Of a stretch of DNA of 64,000 nucleotides, positions 56,401 through 64,000 are shown one piece after another (the stretch's first letter is position 1; the number at the start of each line of letters is the position of its first letter). Position numbers and translations under genes: made by a program. This stretch comes from Endozoicomonas montiporae CL-33 (GTDB lineage: Bacteria; Pseudomonadota; Gammaproteobacteria; Pseudomonadales; Endozoicomonadaceae). Below the pieces are notes generated by a model. The model made no database searches and was not told where the DNA came from. It saw only the letters and a list, made by a program, of their open reading frames with translations. Location: NCBI RefSeq assembly GCF_001583435.1, contig NZ_CP013251.1, forward strand, positions 2,129,617 through 2,193,616, read 5' to 3'.

Positions 56401-57056
56401 GCACTCTGACCTTTGCCGATCCATTACAGCTTCAGGACATCGAGGGCAACAACCTAACTGCACCCTTTACCATCACCGACAGAGTGGAGCATATGAGTGT
56501 GGTCAGCGATGCACAGATTAACGGGGAGCTTTCTATCATTGCTCCGGTGCCTTGGGATTTACCGGCAGGTGAAACAACCGTCAGCAGTGCACTGGTCTAT
56601 GGCGACTTACAAGCGAGAGTCCATCACTTCTTCAGTCAGAAGGTCTGGGATAACGGCAATCCTAACTGGACGGACGAGCGCAACGAGGACAACACCACAG
56701 CTCAATACAACACCATTAACTACCCAATACAGGTAGCCAACCGTGGAGCTATCTATGGCAAGTGGGCACTGATTTTTACCAGCGGTGCCAGCTTTCAGGT
56801 GGTAGAGGAAAAACTGGGTATCATCGAAACCGGTAATACTGCCACCAATACAGCACCGATGAACCCGGAAACCGGAACCCCGTATTTTTCTATTCTGGCT
56901 GATGGTTGGGGAACGGGCTGGGCAGCGGGTAACGTTGTACGGTTTAACACGGATGGCTGCTTGGCTCCGGTGTGGATTTGCCGAACCGTTCTTTCAGGAC
57001 AAGGAACGGAATCAGACGACAAGTTTACCCTACAGATCAGAGGGGATGCTGATTAA
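53469..57056 (+). CDS. Large phage tail structural protein
   Basis: 1195 residues beginning MSIKNSDVKLFESQRLTDEE, GNEVIDGNVNNLFQDISRID, then RKAYVGISTDNNDAYLGSHL. I recall this N-terminus from tail proteins of siphovirus or Mu-like prophages but cannot name the family. The middle has at least three repeats of about 100 residues with the pattern KPGSV-I-Y, GSGQLEG-GKGNIDFSTG, FSYI, consistent with stacked beta domains. The next gene starts on its stop codon. Confidence 0.65.
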   Translation: MSIKNSDVKLFESQRLTDEEDGGGRATGNEVIDGNVNNLFQDISRIDRTIGDVALRKAYVGISTDNNDAYLGSHLILTEPPKDENVSVLLFNTDDQTDERSSARNRIEAYVVPGTSASFELLGNQQEGQRSIAGIQREESKLPEVGEVYRLYDPTTKKEQYVRLTNVESRLEVFTYQYGNDNFVDFERRRIDMEISSALVYTFPGGIPTPGGTRIATDTEGVITEKTVIQSTQIADASRYYGIKPTSADINKGDLSVRVQSVYESLVPSARVESPVVDQYGGYTAKRMVATSSAIRSVTPKFVHLTGNQSRAFLQTGALPGSITLSMGGGSFTDDGKGYMAHSGGTNTFSEITINYENGEINAYRNSGYFSSTASATYKPAAAIVGSAISGMEDVPAQNRGFNYTFNFAEAKPKPGTLTISYMALGKWQDVSDSGSGQLEGSGKGNIDFSTGSVAVTFDAVPDPDSKLVFSYITQATEDITLRTGSLPVEQFAFRHTTEKPGIKPGSVIIRYLANDLNRTLTDQGNGLLSGDGSGSVYYASGELGFVLNAIPDNGTEIEIEYQEGEVAGGQVEVTVDPAGLMTGIINGAPLLPGSVQIQFAVERESVTHNGAYVGFIEYTSTYNRNKTFSDNAQGGWQNGAGTIDYQTGEFTIQATENYTVRKTNAYSYIHSFQSWGVTTSRTIHTMASANVTKAEVYSGSTVTSKAQSNTLSHLPNTEALPSPELTIDLLPLIEEPLIPGSLIFEWNGESYFDRDGLLYKNISTETNAGTQVGTIDYTGGVATMTVYPSGTVGNATLTSAATFSADFKTNSVAFRTPGAPVRAGSLQLTAIRADNADILTGTADFNGDINTSEMQGYFDATTGWCEVFFRGGHSPENDPIQIIPQSVRYNCVIETSLPMDADLIGLDPVRLPSDGRVPIYRPGDIVVISHKQQTDVATPTAGQNVVLARDHQAEITVQDFDGNDLDPAQFNADKQAGTLTFADPLQLQDIEGNNLTAPFTITDRVEHMSVVSDAQINGELSIIAPVPWDLPAGETTVSSALVYGDLQARVHHFFSQKVWDNGNPNWTDERNEDNTTAQYNTINYPIQVANRGAIYGKWALIFTSGASFQVVEEKLGIIETGNTATNTAPMNPETGTPYFSILADGWGTGWAAGNVVRFNTDGCLAPVWICRTVLSGQGTESDDKFTLQIRGDAD

Positions 57057-58171
57057 TGAGCGACTTTACTGATCTGGTGAATAGCTTGCACCCTCTGGCA
57101 TGGTATCGGCTCAACGAAACCGAAGGTAGTTCTTTAAGCGACAGTGCCCGGTTTTATGATGCCACGGCAACAGACATTCAGGTGCAAGAAGCTTTATCCC
57201 TGTTTCCCGGTACATACGGTGCCCACTTCAACGGAAACACCTCTCTGGCAACAACAGACATTCACTCTGCACTTCAAATAACAGGAGATATAACCATTGC
57301 AGGGCTGATTAAGCCGACAGGTTCAATGACTGGATCAAAGTATTTGATTCATTGCAGTACCAGTGGCGAGTCCATGACTGAGAACTTTTTATGGGGCTTT
57401 GGTATTCGGGATGGGAAGTTTCGATGGTTCCATGAAAACAGCTTCGGAACCAACGTGAGCGTTTCAGGCGTGACCTTTGACTTCCAACTAGATACCGAAT
57501 ACTTCTATGCAGCAGTAAGAGATTCAGCCAGCCAAACCATTCACTTCTATATCAATGGCATCCTGCAGGAGTCCATCAGTTACTCTTATAATGCAGACGG
57601 TGGAGAAGTGTGCCCTGCGATGATCGGAGGTATAGCTCCGGGAGGCAGTAATTTTGAAGGTCATGCTGCCGAGATAATGCTGTTTGATTACCGGCTGACG
57701 ACAGAGCAAGTTATGGCACTTTATAACGCCGGGATCAATCAGATTGTTACTCAGCAGTACCAAGTGTCCGGAACGATTTATGAGAACGACTCTCCTTCAG
57801 AAAAAGACGTTCTAGCTTGCACTTGGGAAACCGGAGAACTCCTTGCCAGAAGCCGAAGTAATAGTGCAGGTGATTATCATTTGATATGGGATAACTACGA
57901 CAAGGAGGTTTTAGTGGTAGCTCTGGATGACTGGGGAGCCGAGTGGCAGCCCGATACCCTTTATCAAACTGGTGACATTATCAGACCGACGTATTTTACC
58001 GGATACGTTTATGAATGTACGGTATCAGGCACTAGCAACAGCGCTGAACCGCAATGGTGGATAGAAGCTGAAGAACAGCAGGCAGTAGGCACCGCACAAT
58101 TTAAAGTAAAACCCTTCAATCGACCTCTTGCTCATGCGCCCGTCACTCCAGAGCTGGTGGTGGAAAGTTAA
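57056..58171 (+). CDS. LamG-domain tail protein
   Basis: 371 residues. The N-terminal half is a LamG/concanavalin-like domain (LHPLAWYRLNETEGSSLSDS, AHFNGNTSLATTDIHSALQI, LFDYRLTTEQVMALYNAGI). The C-terminal half has a carboxypeptidase-regulatory-like segment (VSGTIYENDSPSEKDVLACTW). Such domains bind sugars or surface polymers, so it is probably a tail-tip or adhesion protein. Confidence 0.75.
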   Translation: MSDFTDLVNSLHPLAWYRLNETEGSSLSDSARFYDATATDIQVQEALSLFPGTYGAHFNGNTSLATTDIHSALQITGDITIAGLIKPTGSMTGSKYLIHCSTSGESMTENFLWGFGIRDGKFRWFHENSFGTNVSVSGVTFDFQLDTEYFYAAVRDSASQTIHFYINGILQESISYSYNADGGEVCPAMIGGIAPGGSNFEGHAAEIMLFDYRLTTEQVMALYNAGINQIVTQQYQVSGTIYENDSPSEKDVLACTWETGELLARSRSNSAGDYHLIWDNYDKEVLVVALDDWGAEWQPDTLYQTGDIIRPTYFTGYVYECTVSGTSNSAEPQWWIEAEEQQAVGTAQFKVKPFNRPLAHAPVTPELVVES

Positions 58172-60058
58172 GTGCCTTATTTACCCAGCAATAGTCAGGA
58201 CTTTCAGTTCACGGCAGATCCTTACCAGCCATCGGCAGACTTCAGCTTTTATCCGCAACAGGGTATTCCTTTTCTAACACCTCCCTCCGTCACCAGTACC
58301 TATCAGAGCCAGTGGCAAAAAGGGCAGGTCAAACAGCAGGCACATTATGCACTTTACGGCAGTAGTGTGACGATAAACACGGAACGACAGCAAATTAGTC
58401 ATCAAGCGATGCCCGTACAAGCCAGAGAAACCGGACTGTTCTGGAGCAAGGTGCCTGATTTGCAAGTTCGCGTACAAAGTCGCCACGGTTATAGCCAAAG
58501 TAAAAGCAGTCAAACAAGACAGGAATGGAACCAGCTAACAGCACAGGACGTACAGCCAGAAGTCGTATGGGATCAATCGGTAACGCCAAAGAATATTCAG
58601 CCTGAATACCAATGGAAACAAGCCAGAGAATTAGACCGGCAAAAGACAGAACGATTTGATCGGGTCGATGAATACAGTACCGTCATCGAGCAGGAAAAAA
58701 CAGGTTATACCATTGCTCAGCCCAGCCTTCTGAACTTTGCGTTCAACGGCAAGCGTTACACTCCGGCAATATCTCCCAATGTTTACTTCAGACTGGACAA
58801 CTCAGCAGTCAACCAAACTATACGACCAACAGACAGTCATCAACGAGCCTCTTACAGCAGTAATCAAACCCAAGATGAAGCCATTGTTATCCCTTGGGGC
58901 AAAGGGCATAAGCACACCGACAATGAATACACAGGGAACTATGGCGGGGAAACAAAACCTGAAGACCCGAAAAAGCCAGAACCTATTCAGCCAGATATTA
59001 GAGAGAGCTATCTGCTTATGAATACTGTAACCATTGTCACCCTGCCAGACAGAACCCCCATAGAGCTAAAGCAGATAAGCATTAATCTGGATATTGATAG
59101 CTTTAGTTGGGAATTTAGCGGTGAACTGTGGGGAGCATCCAGCCTTGCGTTAGTGGAACCCAATCATAATGGGATAAAGCAGATCGAGGTGGATATCAAC
59201 GGCTGGAAATGGATATTTATGGTCGAGCGTTACACTAGCCAGAGACAGTTAGGGCAGGAACAGTACACAATATACGGAACCAGTCGCACACAATTACTGG
59301 CAGCCCCTTACGCACCCCAACGAAGCAAAAGCAGTTCAAGTAATATCAACGCAAAGCAAGCCATTAGTGAAGAATTACAGAACACAGGATTCACGGCTGA
59401 ATATCCAGACCTCAACGAATATGCAACGCCGGACTGGATTATCCCCGGAGGCACTTTCAGCTATCAGAATGAAACCCCTATGAAAGTCATAGGCGGATTA
59501 GCGACAACAGCGGGATCGGTCATTATTCCAGCCAGAGACAGCGATACACTGTTCATTCAGTCAAGATACCCTGCTAGTCCTTGGGCGTGGGATGCAGCAA
59601 CGATGGACGCTGTTATACCTGCCAGTATGGTCATTAGTTTGAGCGCGAGCTGGCGACCCGAACCACAATACAATGCTGTTTATGTATCCGGTACTCATTC
59701 AGGCGTTTCCGTCAATGTGAAACGGACAGGAACAGCAGGGGATAAACCAGCCCCGGATATTCTGGAAGACTGGCTAACCGAAACGCAGGTCAATACAGAA
59801 CGGGGCAGGAACGAATTGGCCAAAGGAGGGCATCAGAGCGTGATAATGGTAGATATTCCGCTGACCGATACCAACACAGCACCGGGACTCATACAACCGG
59901 GACAGTTGGTAGAAGTTATGGATTCTCTTAATGGGCAAAGTGGCAACTGGCGGGCTTTATGCCTGTCTACCAGCATTAGCTTATCAGGTGGGAAGGTAAC
60001 TCAGAGCATAGAGCTGGAGCGACATTATTTTACAGCCAGCTCATCAGGCAGCCAGTAG
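58172..60058 (+). CDS. Phage tail protein
   Basis: 628 residues from a GTG immediately after the LamG gene's stop. The region ISINLDIDSFSWEFSGELWG, LVEPNHNGIKQIEVDINGWKWIFMVERYTSQ recalls tail hub or late-control-type proteins. The N-terminal third is Gln/Ser-rich. Ends ELERHYFTASSSGSQ. The exact role is uncertain. Confidence 0.6.
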   Translation: MPYLPSNSQDFQFTADPYQPSADFSFYPQQGIPFLTPPSVTSTYQSQWQKGQVKQQAHYALYGSSVTINTERQQISHQAMPVQARETGLFWSKVPDLQVRVQSRHGYSQSKSSQTRQEWNQLTAQDVQPEVVWDQSVTPKNIQPEYQWKQARELDRQKTERFDRVDEYSTVIEQEKTGYTIAQPSLLNFAFNGKRYTPAISPNVYFRLDNSAVNQTIRPTDSHQRASYSSNQTQDEAIVIPWGKGHKHTDNEYTGNYGGETKPEDPKKPEPIQPDIRESYLLMNTVTIVTLPDRTPIELKQISINLDIDSFSWEFSGELWGASSLALVEPNHNGIKQIEVDINGWKWIFMVERYTSQRQLGQEQYTIYGTSRTQLLAAPYAPQRSKSSSSNINAKQAISEELQNTGFTAEYPDLNEYATPDWIIPGGTFSYQNETPMKVIGGLATTAGSVIIPARDSDTLFIQSRYPASPWAWDAATMDAVIPASMVISLSASWRPEPQYNAVYVSGTHSGVSVNVKRTGTAGDKPAPDILEDWLTETQVNTERGRNELAKGGHQSVIMVDIPLTDTNTAPGLIQPGQLVEVMDSLNGQSGNWRALCLSTSISLSGGKVTQSIELERHYFTASSSGSQ

Positions 60059-60774
60059 AACTTATCAGACCCAACAACCCAGTCAGTGTCCAGTTCAAAC
60101 TGATCAACATCTGTTACTTTAGCCTTCTGCTCCAGCCATTCTTTAGCCACAGTGTCTAATAGTGAGAAGCGTTTGCAAACCATTTGCACCATTCGTCTGC
60201 AAATGTAGCCATAGCACTTTGTTGGAAGTTTCTGCCAGGCGGCATCATAAATCCCCATGGAGTGCCTGATGGTTTTAAAAACAGCGCGTAGTCTGGTGCG
60301 GGTTGATGTTTCGTGGAATTCGTCAGGGTATGTCTGTTTGGCAACTTCCAGCCAGTCCTGATAGGACAGAACATAAGGAATAATAATGGTGTTGTTGCTA
60401 TCCACCAGAATTTTTACAGAACCATCCACAAACGGAATCACTGATTCAAGATTGAAGTTGGCCTTAATCAGAGGGATAAGCCCTCTCTTTTCCAGCATCA
60501 CCATATTGCGTTTGATGTAGGTTTCCCTCAAGCCTGTCGCCAGCTTTTTTGCCTGAAGACCTTGAATATTATTGAGCAGTAAAGGGTGCGTTTCAGAAAT
60601 CAGGAAGTCGGTCTTTAATCGGTGAGGGTCTTTTGTTGCCAGTCCGATACACTTTTCATTGAATTGATCTGCCATTTTCTTGTTGCACACCATACCCCTG
60701 ATCATTCGAAGCTTTTCTTCTTTTTCTTCGAATAACGAGGCATACATGCACTTTTCAAGAAAATGAGGGTTCAT
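60025..60774 (-). CDS. Hypothetical protein, opposite strand
   Basis: 249 residues (MNPHFLEKCMYASLFEEKEE), soluble, Lys- and Leu-rich, not recognised. Overlaps the 3' end of the tail gene by 34 bp in the convergent direction. No signal peptide. It may be phage cargo. Confidence 0.55.
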   Translation of the reverse strand: MNPHFLEKCMYASLFEEKEEKLRMIRGMVCNKKMADQFNEKCIGLATKDPHRLKTDFLISETHPLLLNNIQGLQAKKLATGLRETYIKRNMVMLEKRGLIPLIKANFNLESVIPFVDGSVKILVDSNNTIIIPYVLSYQDWLEVAKQTYPDEFHETSTRTRLRAVFKTIRHSMGIYDAAWQKLPTKCYGYICRRMVQMVCKRFSLLDTVAKEWLEQKAKVTDVDQFELDTDWVVGSDKFYWLPDELAVK

Positions 60775-60876
60775 TGACTACTCCTTCGCCCAGATATGAC
60801 AGTCCTGAAGGCTTAGAGCTTTTTGTCGGTATAAAGTTCCTTTTATAACAAACAGTTACCAATGGGGTGGTAAAGC

Positions 60877-61110
60877 ATGGCAACAACCAATATTTGGCAG
60901 CAGTTCAAGGCTCTGATTCCTCAAGGAGCCAGAACTGTGGTGATGATAACAGGTAATAATGGGAATGGTACGAGTACGGCGGTTTTGCGGGATGGGACAG
61001 CGGTTGTAGTGAAGGGTGAGTCTGTGGGGGCCGGGAAGAAGGCGTTTGTGCAGGATGGGGAAATTAAAGGGGCTGCGCCGGAGTTGGGGCATTATGAGGC
61101 AGAGGTTTGA
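60877..61110 (+). CDS. Small hypothetical phage protein
   Basis: 77 residues (MATTNIWQQFKALIPQGART), Gly- and Val-rich: MITGNNGNGTSTAVLRDGTAVVVKGE. Resembles small beta-structured proteins found near tail genes in prophages. A GGGGTGG stretch precedes the ATG. Confidence 0.55.
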   Translation: MATTNIWQQFKALIPQGARTVVMITGNNGNGTSTAVLRDGTAVVVKGESVGAGKKAFVQDGEIKGAAPELGHYEAEV

Positions 61111-61935
61111 AACTATTCATCCGGAGCTACCAGCCGCCCTTTAAAGGCTGGAATATCAAGATAATCACCCTGATCTTGCTGAAGCATTAAAGCAGCACAT
61201 TTCCCTTCTCTTGCAAGATGGTCGAGATCCGTCTCTGAATAAGCAAGATGAACTGACTCATTACAGTGATCGCAGAATCGTTCATTCGGGTTGTCGATTA
61301 CCTTCAGCTCGCTCCATTCTTTTGGACAGACATAGTCAAAACGACAACGGATTTTATCGACCTCCATTACTTCTTGAGGTTCCCGTTCAGATCGCATAGA
61401 AATATGTATACCCCGTGTCATTAGTAACAAGTGACCTTCCGGGCAGAGCTGACGGTTAAAATTCCAGCCCGGCAAGCCCCGGTCATTATCAGCGGTCAGC
61501 TTGCTGACATCGTAATAAGTCTGGCAGGTCAAACAGTGTACCTCACCCAACCCATCATCGATCAGTTGATTGGCTATGTACTCAAAGCGATGCCATGTTT
61601 TCGGAACAGAAATCGGGTCAGACAGGTTGGGGTTATAGTGCCTGGTTACCCAGTTCAGGATAGCGCCCTCATGGTCATAATGCAGGTGTGGGTTTTCAGA
61701 TAGCTTTCCTTTCAAGTGTTCTTCCACATCTTTTCTGGAAAAAATGAAGCCACCGCAGGCTTCAGTAGAGTCGATTCCCTGATGGAAAAAGAGTCGTTCC
61801 CCACAAGGAGGTGGTATATCTCTTAAACGGGCTTCATCGGCTTGTAGGGAACCATCGTCTAATATTTCGGAAGGATCGATCAGAAACTTGGGTTTGAGAA
61901 AAAACAGAGGCCACAACAGTGAAAATACAGTGATA

Positions 61936-63581
61936 CTCGATGCTGCAGTTTTACCTAAACAAGTAACGTATTTATCTCGATTCTAAGCTGCATCTAAAAG
62001 TTTAAACTTCCGGGCGTGTGCTTTGAGTGAGTCAGTTGCCTTTTGTTCTCCCAGGTCTCTACCAGCCATATGCCTGCTCGACTCCCGCTTGGGCAAAGTA
62101 TGCTCTAAGGCTAAGGCCAGAGCCTTAAGCTCGGTATCTGGATCTTCCGATTCAACCACTGATTTCACCGTAGCAAGCAAGGCTTCTGCATTGAGGCGTT
62201 CGATCAGACAGCCTGCGGGCATTCCGGCCTGTTTGTTTTTCAGTAGGACGAATTGCTCAGGGTGCAGTAACAGCATGTGTTCGCACAGCAGGCTCAGGAT
62301 CACGCCGCGCTGCGATCCGTCAGCACCTTGCTGTTTGCTCAACCTGTTCCAGCCACAATGAGCTTTCCAGTCTTGAATGAAAACCTCGACCAACCACCTC
62401 AAGGTGTAAATCCTGGCTATGTCGGTATGCCGCCATGACATATCTGAAGCCACCAGATAGCGATAATCCTCTTCACCCTCATACTTCAGGGCAATAACAA
62501 AACGTCTTTTCCCATGAGCCTTAACATACAGCCGAGCAGCCAGCATCGTGACCTGCTCTTCTTTGCCACCGCGTATTATGAGTTGAGTTTCAGCGCCTTT
62601 CTGGCGCGAAAAGTAAGCTTTGAGAGTCGCTTCCGAGTGGTTTCGGTTGGATACTTTCTGATTCGAGCGCAGTTGGCTGACAACCTGGGCTCCGCCTGTT
62701 ATTTCCGCAGCCTTATCCATAAAGTCTCCTGTGCCATACAGTGCATCAGCGAGAATTGCTTTGATCGTAATGTTGGGAAACGAATCAACAAATTCTTGCA
62801 GCATAACCAGCGTCAACGACTGCATGGTGGGGTAACGAACATGATCTGGCTCAGGACGGTTCGGTCGTTCTTTTTTCTGAATGCCTTGCTTCCTGAGCGC
62901 CTTGTCTTTCTTCCTCCATGCAGATAACTCAGGGTCAGGAATATAAAAGCGAAACCCTACTGGAAAGGTAGCTACTTCAGTAACGAGCACCATAAACACC
63001 AGTTCCTGCCCATTAAAATAACCACCTGTTGATTTGTCTTTTATCTTATGGGCACCGTCGATTTTTGAAGTCCTTTTAGTGCGCTTTTTTCCTGTATCGT
63101 CGATAGCAAGGGTTCCACTTTGTATTCCATAGCGTAGAAGAATATTTCTGACGCTGGCCTGTAGCAGGCTTTGCCATGCAATTTCTGCTTGATAAAACAT
63201 CCAGCACAGACGGGTCGCTTTGAATCTGCCTAAGCTTCTGCGCTCAAAAGCAGCCCAGTTAATAGTTTTAGTTACCACGATTCCCATGATAAAAACGCCC
63301 AGTGCCACTTTCTGGGATCTACTCAACTGCGCAGAGGAATTGATGGACTTGAGCGAATCATTCAAAGCATCCAGAAAGGCAGTGACAACGGGTAATGGGC
63401 GAATTAGCAAGATACGACACTTGACGGTTATTAAGTTCCTATGAGATCTTACCTCCAACCTGCTGCTGTGGCTATGATGGAATCTCGCAAGGCTTGAATT
63501 CGGAGCTGCAGTAGTAGTCTGCTCTTATGCCACCCTGCCATTTCCTGCTCTCCCTCAAATATCAAAAACTGCAGCATCGAG
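61936..63581 (-). mobile_element. IS4-like insertion sequence, 1646 bp
   Basis: The 17 bp end CTCGATGCTGCAGTTTT at 61936-61952 is complemented at 63565-63581. Flanked by the 5 bp duplication TGATA (61931-61935 and 63582-63586), 6 bp if the shared G is counted. Contains one intact transposase. Confidence 0.9.
61983..63458 (-). CDS. IS4-like DDE transposase
   Basis: 491 residues. Catalytic residues are in GTLAIDDTGKKRT, AILADALYGTGDFMDKA and YTLRWLVEVFIQDWKAHCG (the YREK-like Glu). Intact by length. The first residues (MEVRSHRNLITVK) may not be native, since a later start is possible. Confidence 0.88.
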   Translation of the reverse strand: MEVRSHRNLITVKCRILLIRPLPVVTAFLDALNDSLKSINSSAQLSRSQKVALGVFIMGIVVTKTINWAAFERRSLGRFKATRLCWMFYQAEIAWQSLLQASVRNILLRYGIQSGTLAIDDTGKKRTKRTSKIDGAHKIKDKSTGGYFNGQELVFMVLVTEVATFPVGFRFYIPDPELSAWRKKDKALRKQGIQKKERPNRPEPDHVRYPTMQSLTLVMLQEFVDSFPNITIKAILADALYGTGDFMDKAAEITGGAQVVSQLRSNQKVSNRNHSEATLKAYFSRQKGAETQLIIRGGKEEQVTMLAARLYVKAHGKRRFVIALKYEGEEDYRYLVASDMSWRHTDIARIYTLRWLVEVFIQDWKAHCGWNRLSKQQGADGSQRGVILSLLCEHMLLLHPEQFVLLKNKQAGMPAGCLIERLNAEALLATVKSVVESEDPDTELKALALALEHTLPKRESSRHMAGRDLGEQKATDSLKAHARKFKLLDAA

Positions 63582-63713
63582 TGATAGGGAAAGCTACTTC
63601 TCGGTACTTTCGGTCATATTGGTCGTATTTAAAAATATAATGCCATCCAAGCCTGAGAGCCGCTAAAAGGGCAGCGGAAAAGTAAATAACCAGAACGGAA
63701 TAAAATGTACTCA

Positions 63714-63998
63714 TCAGACTCCCAACGATTTCTTCGTCACTCGCTCCAGCTCAAGCTGTTTTTCCGTCTCTCTTCGAACTTGAGTCAGAGGTTTATAAGT
63801 CTGTTGAATATTCAGGATATTGCTGCGAGAGTCAAATCGATAGAGTTGCCGAAACAGCCCTTCCAGCTCCTGAATTTCAGTATCAGTGATGTTGTCCCAC
63901 ACTTCGAAATAAGAGAAGTGCGTCCAGTCACCGACTCGTTTCCGCTTGTGTGAAAACAGGCGTTTACGGATTTTACCGTTGGCATCTTTGCCGGACAT
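63714..63998 (-). CDS. Hypothetical protein at the window edge
   Basis: 94 residues (MSGKDANGKIRKRLFSHKRK) rich in Lys, Arg and Glu, with KRVGDWTHFSYFEVWDN and a helical C-terminus. Its stop overlaps the ATG of the split membrane-protein gene (TGATG), so the two formed one operon. The ATG is two bases from the window end and an upstream start cannot be excluded. Confidence 0.55.
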   Translation of the reverse strand: MSGKDANGKIRKRLFSHKRKRVGDWTHFSYFEVWDNITDTEIQELEGLFRQLYRFDSRSNILNIQQTYKPLTQVRRETEKQLELERVTKKSLGV

Positions 63999-64000
63999 GC

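Larger units (their letters stand above)
61113..63714 (-). pseudogene. Membrane and zinc-ribbon protein gene split by an IS4-like element
   Basis: The 5' part (ATG 63714 to 63587) encodes MSTFYSVLVIYFSAALLAAL and on to REVAF. After removing 61936-63581 and one TGATA copy, the frame continues PITVFSLLWPLFFLKPK into the rest down to 61113. The rebuilt protein is 316 residues: two N-terminal membrane segments and a soluble domain with two Cys clusters (VHCLTCQTYYDV; CPKEW...FCDHCNESVH). Function unknown. The start overlaps the upstream gene's stop (TGATG). The remaining 3' frame of 267 codons (TTG 61916) may not be expressed. Confidence 0.82.

Overview
The window looks like a Gammaproteobacterium of the Oceanospirillales, most plausibly Endozoicomonas or a close relative. 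This is an inference: the housekeeping order (rpsP-rimM-trmD-rplS-xerD-dsbC-hom-thrC; recA-recX-alaS-lysC-csrA-tRNA-Ser-tRNA-Arg) is that of pseudomonad-like gammaproteobacteria. Between these blocks sit exported or eukaryote-like proteins typical of animal symbionts: a kinase-like protein, a mucin-linker trypsin, a cPLA2-like lipase, a 1484-residue OTU-domain protein and an autotransporter. There are also many insertion sequences.

Layout. 1-7409: a minus-strand housekeeping block with threonine synthesis, DsbC, XerD and the S16/RimM/TrmD/L19 operon. 7479-12225: accessory genes. These are an exported kinase-like protein, an IS relic and a trypsin-family protease gene cut by a 1723 bp ISNCY-like element; removing the element and one 6 bp target copy restores a 448-residue frame. 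12318-16114: ffh, ypjD-like and corB-like genes. 16149-21330: a nested mobile element. An IS200/IS605 element (tnpA, tnpB) has had each of its two terminal hairpins split, in the loop, by a separate IS1182-family element. 21341-31707: a palindromic repeat, cPLA2-like lipase, two Nudix hydrolases, an acyltransferase, a Sel1 protein, a DUF2007 protein and the OTU protein. 31791-42862: a hybrid histidine kinase, pncC, SOS-controlled recA-recX, a DTW-domain enzyme, alaS, lysC and csrA.

43041-49062: tRNA-Ser and tRNA-Arg genes surround a lipoprotein hydrolase and a large autotransporter. The first and last of four tRNA-Arg genes have reciprocally swapped acceptor-stem halves, as expected if a circular DNA recombined into a tRNA gene. 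49125-63998: a Fur-box gene pair, then a prophage or tailocin remnant: tyrosine integrase, PrtN-family activator, a 5'-truncated tape measure, several tail genes and no capsid gene. Opposite-strand cargo genes are interspersed. One, a membrane/zinc-ribbon protein gene, is split by a 1646 bp IS4-like element with exact target duplication.

By role: threonine and lysine-branch enzymes (hom, thrC, lysC), translation genes (S16, L19, AlaS, tRNAs, RimM, TrmD, DTW enzyme), DNA repair (RecA/RecX under LexA), secretion and folding (Ffh, DsbC), and a separate layer of host-interaction and mobile DNA inserted between them. All identifications come from reading motifs and order; no database search was possible.
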